From: Pseudopyrenochaeta lycopersici | Lineage: Eukaryota; Ascomycota; Dothideomycetes; Pleosporales; Pseudopyrenochaetaceae | NCBI GenBank assembly: GCA_003313425.1 | Contig: NHZP01000018.1 | Span: 124,001-188,000 of the forward strand | Reading direction: 5' to 3' | DNA: 64,000 nucleotides | Shown here: positions 12,001 through 24,628 of the stretch, in pieces | Layout: each line of letters opens with the position of its first letter | Position numbering within the stretch: the first letter of the stretch is position 1 | Position numbers and translations under genes: made by a program | Notes under the pieces: model-generated | Database searches by the model: none | What the model saw: only the letters and a program-made list of their open reading frames with translations | Told to the model about the DNA's origin: nothing

Positions 12001-12660
12001 CTCGCCGAGCTACACGGTGGTCAAATAGGTGTCTCGTCTGAAGCTGGCGTGGGTAGCACGTTTGGCTTCTTCTTGCAATGCAAACGCATGCTTTCCCACC
12101 ACAATCGGCCGACACTCTCGCAAACCTCCTCCAGCAACGCTCATATACCTAATCATGCTCAGGCATCCCGTGAACTAGTCGCAGCGGTATCCGGCCTAAG
12201 CCGTACAAGATCGAAGCCGGAAGTTCCGCACCACACTGACCTTGACCAACTCCACATCCTCATAGTGGAGGATAATATCGTCAACCAAAAAGTACTCTCA
12301 AAGCAGCTGGTCAAAGCTGGCTGTATTGTCAGTACAGCAGACAATGGTATTTATGCACTAGAACATCTCGGGAAAACCGATTTCCACGTTATAGATGGCA
12401 TACCGCTTTCAGTCATCCTTATGGACCTTGAAATGCCGGAGATGGACGGTTTAACTTGCTGTAAACGAATACGGGAGATGGAGGAGAAAAAGGAATTGAG
12501 CGGTCATGTCCCCATTATCGCAGTTACAGCAAATGTAAGAGGTGAACAAATAGCCACTGCAAAAGAGTCTGGGATGGACGATGTGGTTAGCAAACCGTTC
12601 CGGATACCAGATTTGTTGGCTAAAATTCAGGCATTGTTAAAAAGGCTTGATGAACGGTGA
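9012..12660 (+). pseudogene. Hybrid histidine kinase interrupted by one frameshift
   Basis: Two overlapping frames (9012-10961 and 10885-12660) give one hybrid sensor kinase. The first part has a block typical of fungal hybrid kinases (TPLGPMEQWSLQFREVV; ELWDGVAPVFQE), a GAF-like region (about 10240-10780), a coiled coil (RRAAEAAAQQREHLSQQ) and the start of a PAS domain (SPLGMYLFNTDG). The second part resumes the same PAS domain (NERYYEMTGH), then has the phospho-acceptor box TSHEMRNP (His 11293-11295), ATPase motifs NLITNAIKFT, DTGCGL and GGSGLGLFIS, and a receiver with VILMDLEMPEMDG (Asp 12424-12426) and VSKPF. The change of frame falls inside 10911-10917, where no intron fits, and a few residues expected between DGV and SNE are missing. 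All catalytic motifs are intact, so it is either a recent mutation, a strain allele or a sequence error. Without the shift the protein would be about 1,215 residues. As it stands translation ends at 10961, before the kinase domain. Confidence 0.85.
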
Positions 12661-13494
12661 CGAGACGGCGCTGGTGTGAACAATTAAATGTGCTTTTACT
12701 TTGATTTTTAGCGTGGGGTTGGTTGGTCTTAATGGCTTTGCTTTCGGCATACCTTTGGTTCACCATGACCTTACGCATGGGCAATGGGCATTAGATGGCG
12801 ACATGAGGGTCTGAAAGATTGAAGAGCATTATACTTGGGAATATGTATATTATTGGGAGACCATTGTGATTCACAATTGCTATGTCGCTCAACGCAATAG
12901 AGCTATAACGATATAACCCTCCACGAGATTCCTCTCCTTTACTCACAGAACTCATCATCAAAACTTCTAACCAGCACATCGCTGTCCCTCCCTTTCAAAA
13001 TTCTTACGCAGCAGCTCCCCCACACTCACAACCACTATCACATGTAGATGTGCAAGCCTTTTTCTTAGGCTCGAGGAAGGTTATTCGTGGCTTACATATT
13101 CAAAAATAACAAGAGTAGTTCAGGATTTCCATCAAGGGGCAATCTTCGATCCAAGTAGCTGAACTTTCTGTACCTAACTTTCTTTCTGTTGGATCTGATT
13201 ATGCTGTCTAATGCCATGAATTGTAGAGTAAAAGTGATCAAGGCCTGATACCCTCCATGAGCTTAGACGATTTTGAATCAGCATCATAGTAAGAGCCCAC
13301 CATATAGGGCCATACAGATAGTTTTAAAGTACCAATTTTTGGCAATTCGAAAGGCGGTGCAAAGTCTCACGCCCTCCGGCTTGTGCCATTTCTTCACTTC
13401 TCAGTCAAACTCGGAGCTGTCGCTTGGTATACCGATGCAAGCCACCCACCAACCAGCGAATTCAGATGATACACACACCGCTCCCCGCAGAACA
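12661..13494. other. Convergent 3' intergenic region
   Basis: Lies between the 3' ends of the histidine kinase and the BTB protein. No supported gene. Confidence 0.5.
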
Positions 13495-14377
13495 CTATCC
13501 GAATTTATTTCTCTCGAAGTGGACTTGCTTGTCAGCACACCCATTACTTTCAACGCTCGACCTTCGCAAGATAGACCGCGGTTGCTGTTGTAAACTAAAT
13601 TCCAGCTGCGCGTCGTAAAATGACATCGAGGATGTTGAAGACATCGGCGAGTGGAGACATGATACAGACTCTTGCCGAGATTGCAATGGAAGACCTTGCT
13701 GCTTCTCCTTCTCTTTCGCCAGTGCGACCATCAAGTCTTTGGTGAATGCATGCGGGTATCCGGCATCATTTCGAAAGTGATCGAAATCTTCCACCCTTCC
13801 CAATTTTGCCGCTGCATCTATAATGAGCCTTCTGAGCGGTGAGCCAATAGAAGTCTCCCGATACAGATTGCTAACCACGGAAGCTGTCAACGCGTAAATG
13901 AAAGGGTTCGTGCCAGTTCCAGTCCACGCATGCAGTCTCCTGAAGATGGAATCCATCACCATGTCTTGGAACCTAGCGTCCAAAAGAGTCTGTCCCATAC
14001 CCCAACAGCATATCAAATCAACGTAATCAGACTTCGTCGTCTCAGCCAGAGGATCTTTACCCCTGAGTTCAGCTGTTGTTGAGACGATGCTGGAGTACAG
14101 CCAAGCTTTGTACATGTCGAATACATCGAGAGTGCCATGCCAATGTATTTGAATGACCTTAAAGTGGATATTCGAAAGAAGTAGGGCCGAAGTTTGGATG
14201 ACGGCGCGGTGGATTGTGTGGGTTACGGAAAGGTTTACGGAGTTTGTCATACAGATTTGAATAATGTCGTTGCTTGCTACATAGCCACTGCGTTAATGTC
14301 AGTAAGGCGATCAAATTTACCCAAGTTGTGTAGTTATACCCGTCTCTGGTCATTTGCCAATCTACGCCTGAGGCCAT
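13495..14377 (-). CDS. BTB/POZ-domain protein, 276 aa
   Basis: Exons (minus) 14377-14340 and 14287-13495, with a 52-base GTATAA...CGCAG intron carrying a CTGAC branch point; the phase-2 junction gives MTRDGGYVASNDI. The pattern is that of the large fungal BTB family: an opening SNDIIQI strand, THTIHRAVI helix, then FDMYKAWLYSS, VDLICCWGMGQTLLDARFQD and an AL..VVSNLY helix before a SPLRRLIIDAA segment. The usual sequence between strand and helices is short and divergent, so the fold is probable and not certain. The tail is Ser/Gln-rich with an RSILRRSS motif that looks like a basophilic kinase site. Such proteins often serve as protein-interaction or Cul3 adaptor modules; its partner is unknown. 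Confidence 0.7.
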
Positions 14378-14874
14378 AGTAGATGTTCTTGGGAAGAGAC
14401 CTGGTTGAAAAACGTAAATCTTAGAACGCTGTAGTTGATGATTCGCACATCGACCCCAGACACGATTGGAAGTATTTCGTTACTGTTGAAGTGGAGCCCC
14501 CAAGAAGTTGGTGAAAACAGCTTATTTGAACGTGCACAAGCGCGGTAGCCTGACGCACTCTCTTCTGCGTGACATAGAAATGACTGTGCTGAACAATGGA
14601 CCCAGCATACAGCTCTAGAACGACCGAAGTACTTGGCTATAAAAAGAGCGATTTAAAATTACATTGTTCCTGTTGTGAACCCATATTTCCTTCTTAAAAA
14701 GGCCTCCAGGCTCCAAATATTCACTTTCGCGCTGCTTAGCATCGCCGGTCCAACACGACCATAGCAATTCGTGCAGCAGATGTTCACCTGACTTGACCCG
14801 GAAAAACATTTGATGTCATCATCTTTTCACCACTACACCCCTAGTCGTCTCGATCTTTCCGCTACCTTCTTCCC
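14378..14874. other. Intergenic, nothing recognised
   Basis: Promoter side of the BTB gene and 3' side of the small neighbouring gene. No further gene seen. Confidence 0.5.
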
Positions 14875-15261
14875 CTATGACCGGGACCACAACTTCGACT
14901 CTTGGATCTTTGAAGACTCCTTGACTGACGTCCCTTCCACACTAGTATCCTCTATCAGTTTTAAAGTTTCCCGTTTCCAGATACTCTCTAGATGCGCTAT
15001 ATCTGCATTGACAGTCGCAGAAGAGACTTCTTGAGCAGCTTGACAGAATGCATTATGAGATGTCGAATTAGAACTCGAGTCGTCCTGGTGCTCGGAACAC
15101 ACATTGATGCTAGTAATAAAATGCTCTGATTCGGGCTTCGAAGGGTCATGATTGTCGGCTTTGGGGCTGTGGAAGTACAGAGTGCGCTTGTAGACCATAG
15201 TTGTAGCGCTCGGGCGGACGGCGCGCAAGGCAGCCACTGTGCGAAGAGCTGACGGGATCAT
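14875..15261 (-). CDS. Small hypothetical protein with a mitochondrial-type N-terminus, 128 aa
   Basis: The frame opens slightly upstream, but the first ATG is at 15261. The N-terminus MIPSALRTVAALRAVRP is amphipathic, has four Arg in its first 25 residues and no acidic residue, as in matrix-targeting presequences. The rest is hydrophilic (SKPESEHFITSINVCSE; ESIWKRETLKLIEDTSVEG) and Ser-rich. No domain is recognised. No intron is needed. It could be an orphan protein or a lineage-specific mitochondrial factor; a non-coding explanation is not excluded. Confidence 0.5.
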   Translation of the reverse strand: MIPSALRTVAALRAVRPSATTMVYKRTLYFHSPKADNHDPSKPESEHFITSINVCSEHQDDSSSNSTSHNAFCQAAQEVSSATVNADIAHLESIWKRETLKLIEDTSVEGTSVKESSKIQESKLWSRS

Positions 15262-15874
15262 TTTGACTGATACGTCTACTTCGAAAAGCACTTGTTCTGG
15301 GTAGTTTTGCTGTACTATTGCAGTGGGTTTGAGCTAAAGTTGTTTGTTGTACGATTGAAAGCCAGAATTAAAGTTGTCTAGGAAAGGCTGAAACTTTGTA
15401 GGCACTGACCGGTGAAAGGCCAAGTTGATTCACTCCTAGCTACATGAAGGACCAGCTCGAGGCGTTGCATGTTTTATTGATCATTCACAGGCAATCACCG
15501 AGCGATCCCGTGTTACGCGTTTGCTTTGGGACTTTCTTGAATATCACACGACCAAAATGCTTCATGATCCGTTGTCATGATGCAGTTGCGCTGTCGAAGC
15601 CTCTTCTCGAGTCACTTGAGAAGTGCACATTCCAGCCGCACGGGCCTCGCTACTTGGAAAGCGTCATGCGGAAGCCAGAGAAGGGGCAATTCCCAACGCA
15701 GCATAAGCCGAGATGCCGTTTGTGGAACACTTAGTGAGTACTATGATTGGAGAAAGAAATGGTATCATTGAGTGTCGTCTTGCGACAGAAAGCGCCTCGA
15801 CAGTCCTATATTGGCCAACCTAAAATACTCCAGTACTCGAAACAACGCCTGTTTTGCCTATCCTAAGAACTCTG
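15262..15874. other. Intergenic, nothing recognised
   Basis: Between the 5' end of the small hypothetical gene and the 3' end of gamma-tubulin. Short frames only. Confidence 0.5.
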
Positions 15875-17408
15875 CTAGCCAACTCTCTTATCCTCAACTT
15901 CATCATTAGGTGGTGTTTCTTTGCTAAGATAGTCTGCACCCTCGGCCTCTTCGTACTCCTCGATCAACCCTTGAACGACTTCCTTAGCTTCGTCAAATTC
16001 GCCGAGGCCCTCCTTGAAAGGTGCTTCGCGCTTATAGCTCTCGAGAAACGCATTGCGTTTTCTGAGCGTCGAGTATTGTGCTACTATGCGCTTGAATAGT
16101 GTGGCGATACCGGTGTGGTTTGCGAGCATGAGGCCTGATACGCGGTGTGAAGAGGTGACGTAGGGTGACTTCTTGGTCAAGGCGACTTGAATGGAAGCAG
16201 GACCCCATGGAATAAATGTTGCCAGGCGACGTTCGCGGATGCGCATGAGCGATTTATGTACCTGCAATAGTCAGCCAAAAACTTCCAGTGTTGTACAACA
16301 CCCTGGCTCACATCTGAGGGGTCTGCTTCTCCTTGTATGATATTCAATATAGACATATAGCAACTTTTCTTCGTCGGATTTGTAGAGACCATGCGATTTT
16401 TTGGTTGCAATAGTCTCCTCATGACGTCAAGTACGGTGGTCTTGCGTACAGTCTTCGCCTGCTCGACATTTTCACCCGAGAAGGGCGTGTAGGAGGTCAT
16501 CAAGAAGTGACAGCGAGGCGTGGGAATAAGGGAAGCCACGATGCCAACAAGGTCATTATGCATATATCCCGGGTATCGCAGTGTTGTGGTGCTAGCGGAC
16601 ATTACAGTCGAGACCAGCTGATTCGTTTGCTCAAAAGAGGGGTTCATAACGTGCAGTCGGTCTGCAGCGATCTTGGATAGAGCTCCATTATCGAGGACCA
16701 CCTGGCCAATTAGCTCAAGCATTCGAAAATGTTCTGTGTGTTGGACACTCACCACTGAGTCTGCATTCTGCGTTAGCCGCCTCATACTTAGTAGGCTGTT
16801 ATATGGTTGCACCACAATGTCGCCGTCCTGTGTGTTGGGGAACACGCTGTACGTCTGTATGAGTTTCTTGGGGAATCTGTCGTTCAATCTCTCAAGCATG
16901 TAGGAGCCGAGACCTGAACCAGTGCCACCCGCGATCGAATGCAGCATCATGAAGCCCTCGAGCGAGTCTGACCCGTCTGCTTCCCGGTCGATCATGTCCA
17001 GGATGTCCTCGTGCACCTGCTCGCCCATGCTGTAGCCCATACCCCAGTTGTTGCCCGCACCAGTGCCGTCCTTGTGTATGTAGAAGTTTTCCGGGTTATA
17101 TATGTTCTTGTAGGCGCTCTGTTGTATCGAGTTAAGCACTCTTGGCTCAAGATCAAGGAGGATGGCTCGTGGAATGTAGCGCGTATCATCAGATTGGTAG
17201 AAGAAGACATCTTTCCGGTCGCCGCCTTCTGTCGCAAAGTCTTCGAGGTTGCCGTCCTGATTGATGCCATGTTCTTGACACAGCTGCTGCCAGAACTGCT
17301 GGCCGACGCTGTTGCCGCACTGGCCCGCCTGTAGCGTTATTATTTCTCTGCACGCGCGTTAGTGAAATGCGTGTGGCAACCCATCTATGCGTGGGCTTAC
17401 CTGGGCAT
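15875..17408 (-). CDS. mipA: Gamma-tubulin, 459 aa
   Basis: Exons (minus): 17408-17401, 17347-16753, 16701-16312, 16261-15875; all junctions keep phase. The tiny first exon gives MPR, continuing as [15 protein letters not shown], the standard tubulin start. The GTP-binding loop reads [12 protein letters not shown]. Gamma identity rests on [18 protein letters not shown], the [13 protein letters not shown] segment and [13 protein letters not shown]. Gamma-tubulin nucleates microtubules at the spindle pole body within the gamma-tubulin complex and is essential in fungi. The second intron (16752-16702) is 51 bases with no stop, so an unspliced copy would read through with 17 extra residues; family alignment ([12 protein letters not shown]) shows it must be removed. 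Acidic C-terminal tail ([11 protein letters not shown]) as expected. mipA is the Aspergillus name. Confidence 0.97.
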
Positions 17409-17652
17409 CGTGTTGTGCTGTGAATTAGCATTGCAGGTGGGCTGTTGACGCGTTTTGGCGGGGTTTGGCTTTCGGAACGCGTCGCCAAATCATTACCTTG
17501 CCCGTCAACCACTTCTGAGCATCGACCCTGCTTTCACTGCAACACCACATGATGGACTTGAAATGCATCTCCCATATCGCACAAATATGCGGCATATTCA
17601 CTCACTGGCACGGTTCGCATGCTAAGGATGCAGCTTGATTCTCACTCTCAGC

Positions 17653-18894
17653 TCAAACAGCTGTTCGCTTGACCTTGCGCGTTGCCTTCCCTCGTCCTCC
17701 ACCGTATCCGAACATGATCCAAAACAATACCGTATAGATCAAGGCGAAGAAGTTGATTCGCAATACGTCCAGCCATCCCATCACACTTACCCCATCCCTT
17801 GTTTCCTCGTGCCATCCCCGTCGAACCTCCAAGAACAGCTTCGGGTCATCAGTGATCACACCGTCCAATCCCTGCCGTATGTCCCACCGCATCCTCGACT
17901 CCTCATTTACAGTCCACGCATATACCGGTCGCCCGTCGCCCTGAGCCTTACGGATAAAAAGTTTGCCCCATGGTGTCATGAGCACGCCTTGCTGCATATT
18001 GAATGAGACATTCGGCACAGTGAAGAAGTATGACGCAACAAGCGTCGAGAAGCCGATATGTGAGATAGAAAAGCCAGGCAGGTAACGCGAACATAACGGC
18101 AGGTACTTGGCTGCCCAGCATCCCAGCACGATACGATTGTGCCATGGCCGGTTTGGCAGAGCAGGCACGCTCCGGATCGTGTCACCGATTAAGCGCATGA
18201 CGTCGTCGGCATTGTTGTCAAGCTAGCGTGCGTTAATTCGTGGGCTTGGATGACATTAAGGCAGCAGCTTACCTTGATATCCAGCAACACCCAAATATCT
18301 TCCAATCCAGGCTGTGCAAGATACTCGAGTAGATCCGCGAGACGAGGCATTGGTTCGTGTGGCTCTTTCAGTGTCCTCAATTTACTTAAGAACTCATAGT
18401 CACAATCTATGATCTTCTCTTCTCGGCCAAAGCACCTTTTCAGATCCTTGTCCTGCTCATACTTAGCTTTACGAAGCTCATCGTTATGGACCGCGGACTT
18501 ACATGTGACAAAACAACTACACCATCTTTCGACAGGTGGATATCTGTCTCCAGGCCTTCGGCGCCAACTTCCACGGCTCCTTTGAATGCGCCCATAGTGT
18601 TCTCGGGAAACTTGGCTTTGTACCCTCGATGGGCAATAGCCTGTGGTCTCCGGTTTCCGGACACATCTTTACGTGCAAATGCAAAGCTAGCTGTCTAGCT
18701 GATCAGCACCTATTGGTGATCTTCAATCATTCTGGGGTTCTCTAACCTGCGGGGAAGTCTGTCTTGGGACCGAGCAACGGTTGCTCTACCAGCTTGTCCA
18801 ATTGTTTTGTCAAACCCTCAAATACTGGCGGCACCCCTACAACCATGTTTTCGAGAATAGGAGTTTGTACATCGAACGAGCTGTCGCTCTCCAT
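17653..18894 (-). CDS. Glycerophosphodiester phosphodiesterase family protein, 361 aa
   Basis: Exons (minus): 18894-18747, 18690-18503, 18452-18273, 18222-17653; all phases fit. The N-terminal extension starts [13 protein letters not shown]. The catalytic half opens with [15 protein letters not shown] and continues with [19 protein letters not shown]: the paired His, the Glu-x-Asp metal site and the second His of GDPD enzymes are present. Later strands ([35 protein letters not shown]) complete the TIM barrel. A C-terminal transmembrane segment ([18 protein letters not shown]) followed by basic residues suggests a tail-anchored membrane enzyme. The family hydrolyses glycerophosphodiesters or, in some members, lysophospholipids or phosphatidylglycerol; the substrate here cannot be read from sequence. 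Confidence 0.93.
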
Positions 18895-20508
18895 TTTGAC
18901 TGCCGCAATGACGACAGGTTGCGCCCGCTGGAAAGTCTCAGACGTCCGGAGTTTTCGGAACTAAGCTCGATAACGGACAAAATCGATCGCTTATAGGACA
19001 AGGTAGGCACGAAACCGAGAACGAATGTGTGTCTATAAGTAAAAAGCAGAACACGCGAAGGAAGATGCTATGACAATGCGAGGAATAAGCAGGTTCACAT
19101 CGCCATAGGTTCAAACCAAATATCAGTTTGAGGGGCGGGATCTAAAAGCCTTCGTGCGTGCCGCCGAGCGTGCTGCACATGGTCATTTCCAAAGTTCAAC
19201 CCACAGAGAAAAGCGCCATGCAGCCGTCGAATTCCACCAAAATGGGTGCCAAAATCGGCACTCTTGTTACCATAATTGGAATGGACGGCAACAGCGCTGA
19301 GGCCATGTGAATCCGCATTGGCTGTTGACTAACTTAAGCTTGTTCCAAGATTGCTTCGATGAGGCCCGGATGTGTCAAATCCCGACGCCACACACTAGAT
19401 GTTCCAGCAAGACGCTTCTTCGCGCATTTTGCGTGTCAGCTGCAGAACACCAAAGCCAGTTGATTGCGTGAGCTAATTATTCAGGATCTGATTATTAGAC
19501 GAAGGAATATCCCCCCGTAACCACTCATGCGTGAGAGTTGCTGAGAAGCTGTGGAAGAATTTCCAGGTGTCAGAAAGCTTCAAGAAATTGACGGATCCCG
19601 ACTACCTGGACGATCTACCGTTAGCAACCGCATGTGGCTGTTGATCATGTCCATGCGTAAAGGCGACATTAGAGAGTACCACATGCTACATGCAAGTATT
19701 GGCCCATGACCGTAAGCTTTAGCCAACAGAAAGCTTTCCGTCAGCCCTACAGATGTGGCGTCGGGAACTTGAGAAGCCGTGAACAAAGGCTGTCTAAAGA
19801 TACTCACGCAAAGGGGAACTTGAGTCAGCCTCAAGCACTGTTTATATCTCAACATTTAACGTTCTGGGGCCGAGAAAGCAACAGCTTTGTCCCTTCTTAG
19901 GGGCGAATTTTCGAGTGTGCACTATTTGTGAACCGACAGCGTGGCTTCGGACACGGTGCTTGCCGTTTCCTCCCCACAAGCCTCAAGCCATTTCCAGGCC
20001 CTTGGGAAACGCCTCCAAAGCTACCCAACAAATGTGTTTCTTTTGCCCAATACATCTTCCTTGTGAACACCCATTACTTCGTGTGAGTTCGTCGACAGCG
20101 CCTTTGTATCCAGTCATAATTATCATTTTCAGTCCACCAAGACCTAGAAGCCACAGTCGGCGACCTGTATTGCATTGAGTTCACTCTAGAAAACATGAAG
20201 GTGTACTGATCGCAAGTATCATCACTTGGTCTGCTCCGAGAATAGTGCCATGTTGGTCAATTGACGGCGGTCGCTGAACATACTACGCGCACAATCACAA
20301 GTTGGTTTTACACCAGGTAAAAGAAAGATAGAATGATAGCATCCAAGTACTTATCGCTTCTCAGCCGCTTGAATAGCAAAAACGTAGTCTCTGTTGCAAG
20401 GCATACTTCTACTGTCATGAAGATTTTTCTACAGCTTTGTGAGCTGATAGCACTTTCTTCATGTGACCTGCCTGCTTGCGTCGACCTTGCTCGTTACTTG
20501 CATATGCC
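18895..20508. other. Intergenic 1.6 kb, nothing recognised
   Basis: Short frames on both strands, none with a domain or coherent splicing. Confidence 0.5.
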
Positions 20509-21650
20509 TCAAGTTGCAACTTCAAATTTTGGGGAGTACTTCCCCGCTGCTTTCTTAAATTCTTCCTTCTTCTCTGTCCAGTCCTTGATAGCCCTGTGCT
20601 CGCTACTTGCTGTCTGTAGCTGCTGCTTTAATTGTGCAGTCTCTTCCCTTTTACCCAACAGTGTATTCAGGACAATCAAATTTGCAATAGTATCCGCAGA
20701 GTTTGCGTCAAGAGCGAGAGCTTGTTGCAGTGCAGCTTCAGCTTCCGGTAGGCGGCCGAGATGTAGTTCGGAAACGGCTTGTGCGACGAGAGAGTGAGGC
20801 GATTGCGATTGCGAGGTTGTGGCTAATTCCTCGAAGACGTAGAAAGCGGATTGGTATTTCTCACCGCCCTGCAAGGTCTGTGAGCGATCGTAGATTTGAG
20901 AGGGGGGGGGGGACGTCAGGGCAGGTCGCAGTGTAGTATAGGTGGGTTAAAGGAATAATGGGCGGGGCAGAGAATCATACCTCTCGCATGCCAACCCACG
21001 ACTCAGCGATGTTCACTAGTAGACTATCCTGTGCCCATTTCCGTGCGCGCTGTGCTTCTTTCGCGGCGAGATCTGTGCGATTTTGTTGAAGGTGGATTTG
21101 AACGATCAATGCGACCCTACAAGCTAGTTAGCCATGTCCTTTTCAAACCGTATATCTCCAAGATTGTGAAAAGATAGGTTCTAGGAATAAACGTACGCAT
21201 CCAAGCTTCCCTGGTGCTTTGACAGGAGCTCCAACGCTCCCTCCGTTTCGCCCGCCCTCTCCAGTACCATGCCCACGCACAACTGCACGTTCAGATTCTC
21301 CTGGCCGTGTTGCTCTGCTAGTTTTTGCGCTTGTGTGATGACATCTTTGCCTTGCTCAGAGTCTGCTAATAGCTTCACTGCTACAAGATCTGGTGTCTTC
21401 TCGCTTGCAAGTTCGCTGGAGACGGCTTTCGCCTGGCCGAGGGCGATTTGGCTGCGGAGTTTGAGGACGCGGACAGGAAGAGAGTTCGACGGGGAGAACG
21501 AGGAAGTATCAAAATCGAGGACTTGTTGGTATGCGCCAGCGTGGAAAGCGGAGTGGATGTTTATAAGTTCTGTCCGTGGGGATTAGCGGGATAGTAGGTT
21601 ATGAAGGTGGGGCACTGGAGCGAACCTCCTTCGGGTGAGTAGGGGTCCAT
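20509..21650 (-). CDS. sec28: Coatomer (COPI) epsilon subunit, 300 aa
   Basis: Exons (minus): 21650-21626, 21569-21197, 21116-20981, 20877-20509, phases 1, 2 and 0. The product starts MDPYSPEGELINIHSAF and carries the TPR-like helical repeats of epsilon-COP (AYQQVLDFD; LLADSEQGKD; LHLGRLPEAEAALQQALALD; NLIVLNTLLGK), ending in a helix with DWTEKKEEFKKAAGKYSP. It is part of the B-subcomplex that stabilises alpha-COP in Golgi-to-ER vesicle coats. Size is normal for fungi. The last intron (20980-20878) holds an 11-base G run on the plus strand, a likely trouble spot for sequencing or polymerase slippage. Confidence 0.95.
20902..20912. repeat. Run of 11 G (C on the coding strand) inside a COPI-epsilon intron
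   Basis: Uninterrupted G11 on the plus strand; in transcript sense a C-rich tract upstream of the intron acceptor, where it may act as a polypyrimidine tract. Confidence 0.9.
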
Positions 21651-21988
21651 TTTCAGAGCAATTGGCAGGAAGTTTGGGGCAAGAGTAGAGTCGATATGGG
21701 AAGACTGGCGGTATTGCTGGAATTGGAGCTGTGGTGGAGATATTGAAGCCACGAATGTGTTTGGCGTGTTTGCTCGGACCCTGAACGTGCTAATTGGTCG
21801 CCGCATTAGGCCTTCAGCGGCCAGCACCTGACAAGCTTTGTAGTGTTCATTCTGCAAAACAACATACTACAATTACTCTAGATTATATGTGATGGAGTTA
21901 ATACTGTCCTACATGTACAAGTGAAGTACTAGACGGTAGATCGCAAAGGTCTTGAGCCTGTGCGAGAGCATTTGATTCCTCTAAATTT
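21651..21988. other. Short intergenic region
   Basis: COPI-epsilon promoter and methyltransferase 3' end; no gene seen. Confidence 0.5.
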
Positions 21989-22939
21989 CTAGACCCTACG
22001 AATAGTAAAAGCGAGGAATCTAGTGCCAGCAGGAACAAGATTTGTTTTAATCTTTTTCGACATATCCTCTTCACCAAGTACAGCGTCGACCTTCCAATCC
22101 GTCCCAGTCTCCTCGCCAACCTGCTTCCACAGCTTCGCCCACGACTCCTCGTTGTGCCAGTAGGACGTTAGCTCCTTCTTCACATGCACAAAGGTTCCAG
22201 GATCAGGTTTACCACCCTGTCTGCCGCAGATGAAGCTTCCAGGAGCTAGTCTCATCAGTTCGATGACCCTCTTCGCTGCCTTAACCTGCCCATCCCAATC
22301 GAACAAATGGAAGAACGAGGAGGCCCATACAATGTCGACTTTGCCATCCAGCTGCTGGAGGCCAGAATTGGCATCGAAAATGTCTGCCTCGATGAAGTTA
22401 GTCTTCAAGGTTGTCTTGTCGAGGAACATGTCGTAGCCGAAGTCCCAAAAATCCTTCTTGAGATCAGTGGCGTAAATGTTCTCGGATGGAGCACCGTCTT
22501 GGACGAGTTTGCGGATGGCTTGTCCAAGGCAGCAACCGATGTCGAGGAGCTTTTCTCCACTCTTCACGCGATCAAGAACTTCTTCATACACAGGCGACTT
22601 TCCAATACTTAATTCGAGGAAGCCCCAGTGGCCAAGGCAGGGGTAGGGATACTAAAAATGAATTTAGGCAACCTGTCATTGAACTAATACCTTAGATGAA
22701 TCACTTACGATCTTGAAAGCCTTATCTCTCACTTGCTTGATATGTGAAACCACATCTTCTGGAGGCACGTTGCAGTACTTCTCGAACAGTTCCCTTGTTT
22801 CGGGCTTCAGATCGATGAGGTCCTGTTTGTACCACGGAAGTAATTCTGGGTTCTCAACATAGGCCTTGCTTGCAATGATTTGCTCCAGTGAGTCCCGCTC
22901 ACTTTCAAGACCATCTGGATGGGAAGTTGCTTGAGCCAT
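21989..22939 (-). CDS. SAM-dependent methyltransferase of fungal secondary-metabolism type, 297 aa
   Basis: Exons (minus) 22939-22709 and 22651-21989 with a 57-base intron in phase 0. The N-terminal part shows PWYKQDLIDLKPETRELFEKY and a YPYPCLG motif, then SAM motif I as LLDIGCCLGQAIRKL and NIYATDLKKDFWDFGYDMF. Later blocks are VDIVWASSFFHLFDWDGQ and APGSFICGRQGG. This order is typical of the AusD/Trt5-like class I methyltransferases found in meroterpenoid and other fungal pathways, but many such genes stand alone. No polyketide synthase, terpene cyclase or P450 is present here, so its substrate is unknown. It is divergent from spermidine synthase with about 580 bases between the starts. C-terminus RFLAFTIRRV is complete. 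Confidence 0.9.
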
Positions 22940-23519
22940 GTTTAGTATGAATTGTAGGCGGCGAATGGAAGTGTCAGTTTGATACTTCACGTTGATCTTA
23001 TTGCACCCGAGTTTATAAGGACCATGTGCATGCACGCTGTGCTGGTTACCATGTAAGCAGGCAAGGGGGCGCCAGGCAGGCGCTCCCTCGTCATCTTCGT
23101 ACCAGATACGACTTCAGCCTGTCCCTTCACATTGATCCGGATCTTGTATTGTGACAGCTTTCATGAAAATACGACATCAAGATACGAATCATAATTTTTC
23201 TTGAACATGCGAGCATCCTCTGTCACCCAGGACGCTGTCAAGTAAACATAGCCGAGCAGTTCGCTCGGCGGTTATGGCAAAGTTGAGGTTTGCGCGGCTG
23301 CACCTTCCAGGAGCGGATGGCGGGGCAAGTAGGGTGTGCCACCAATGACGCGTGAAAAAATTCTGGGAGCCCAAACACGAAAATATCGCAAATCTGAATA
23401 TCTCCATATATACCCGACGGAGGCTTTTTAGTTCCTCTATCTACCTTCGCAAATCTGCTTTGAATCCCAATTTGTCACCTACACGCCGTCTTCTCTTCTG
23501 CCGTGAGATCCCAAGCACA
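22940..23519. promoter_or_regulatory. Divergent promoter region, methyltransferase / spermidine synthase
   Basis: About 580 bases separate two genes read outwards. A pyrimidine-rich stretch (about 23430-23510) precedes the spermidine synthase ATG, as is usual in strong fungal promoters. No specific operator is recognised. Confidence 0.5.

Positions 23520-24628
<1,109 letters not shown>

Noticed and set aside
13880..14377. Direct read-through of the first BTB exon into TTWVNLIALLTL
   Set aside because: This is intron sequence; the GTATAA...CGCAG splice gives a coherent BTB start.
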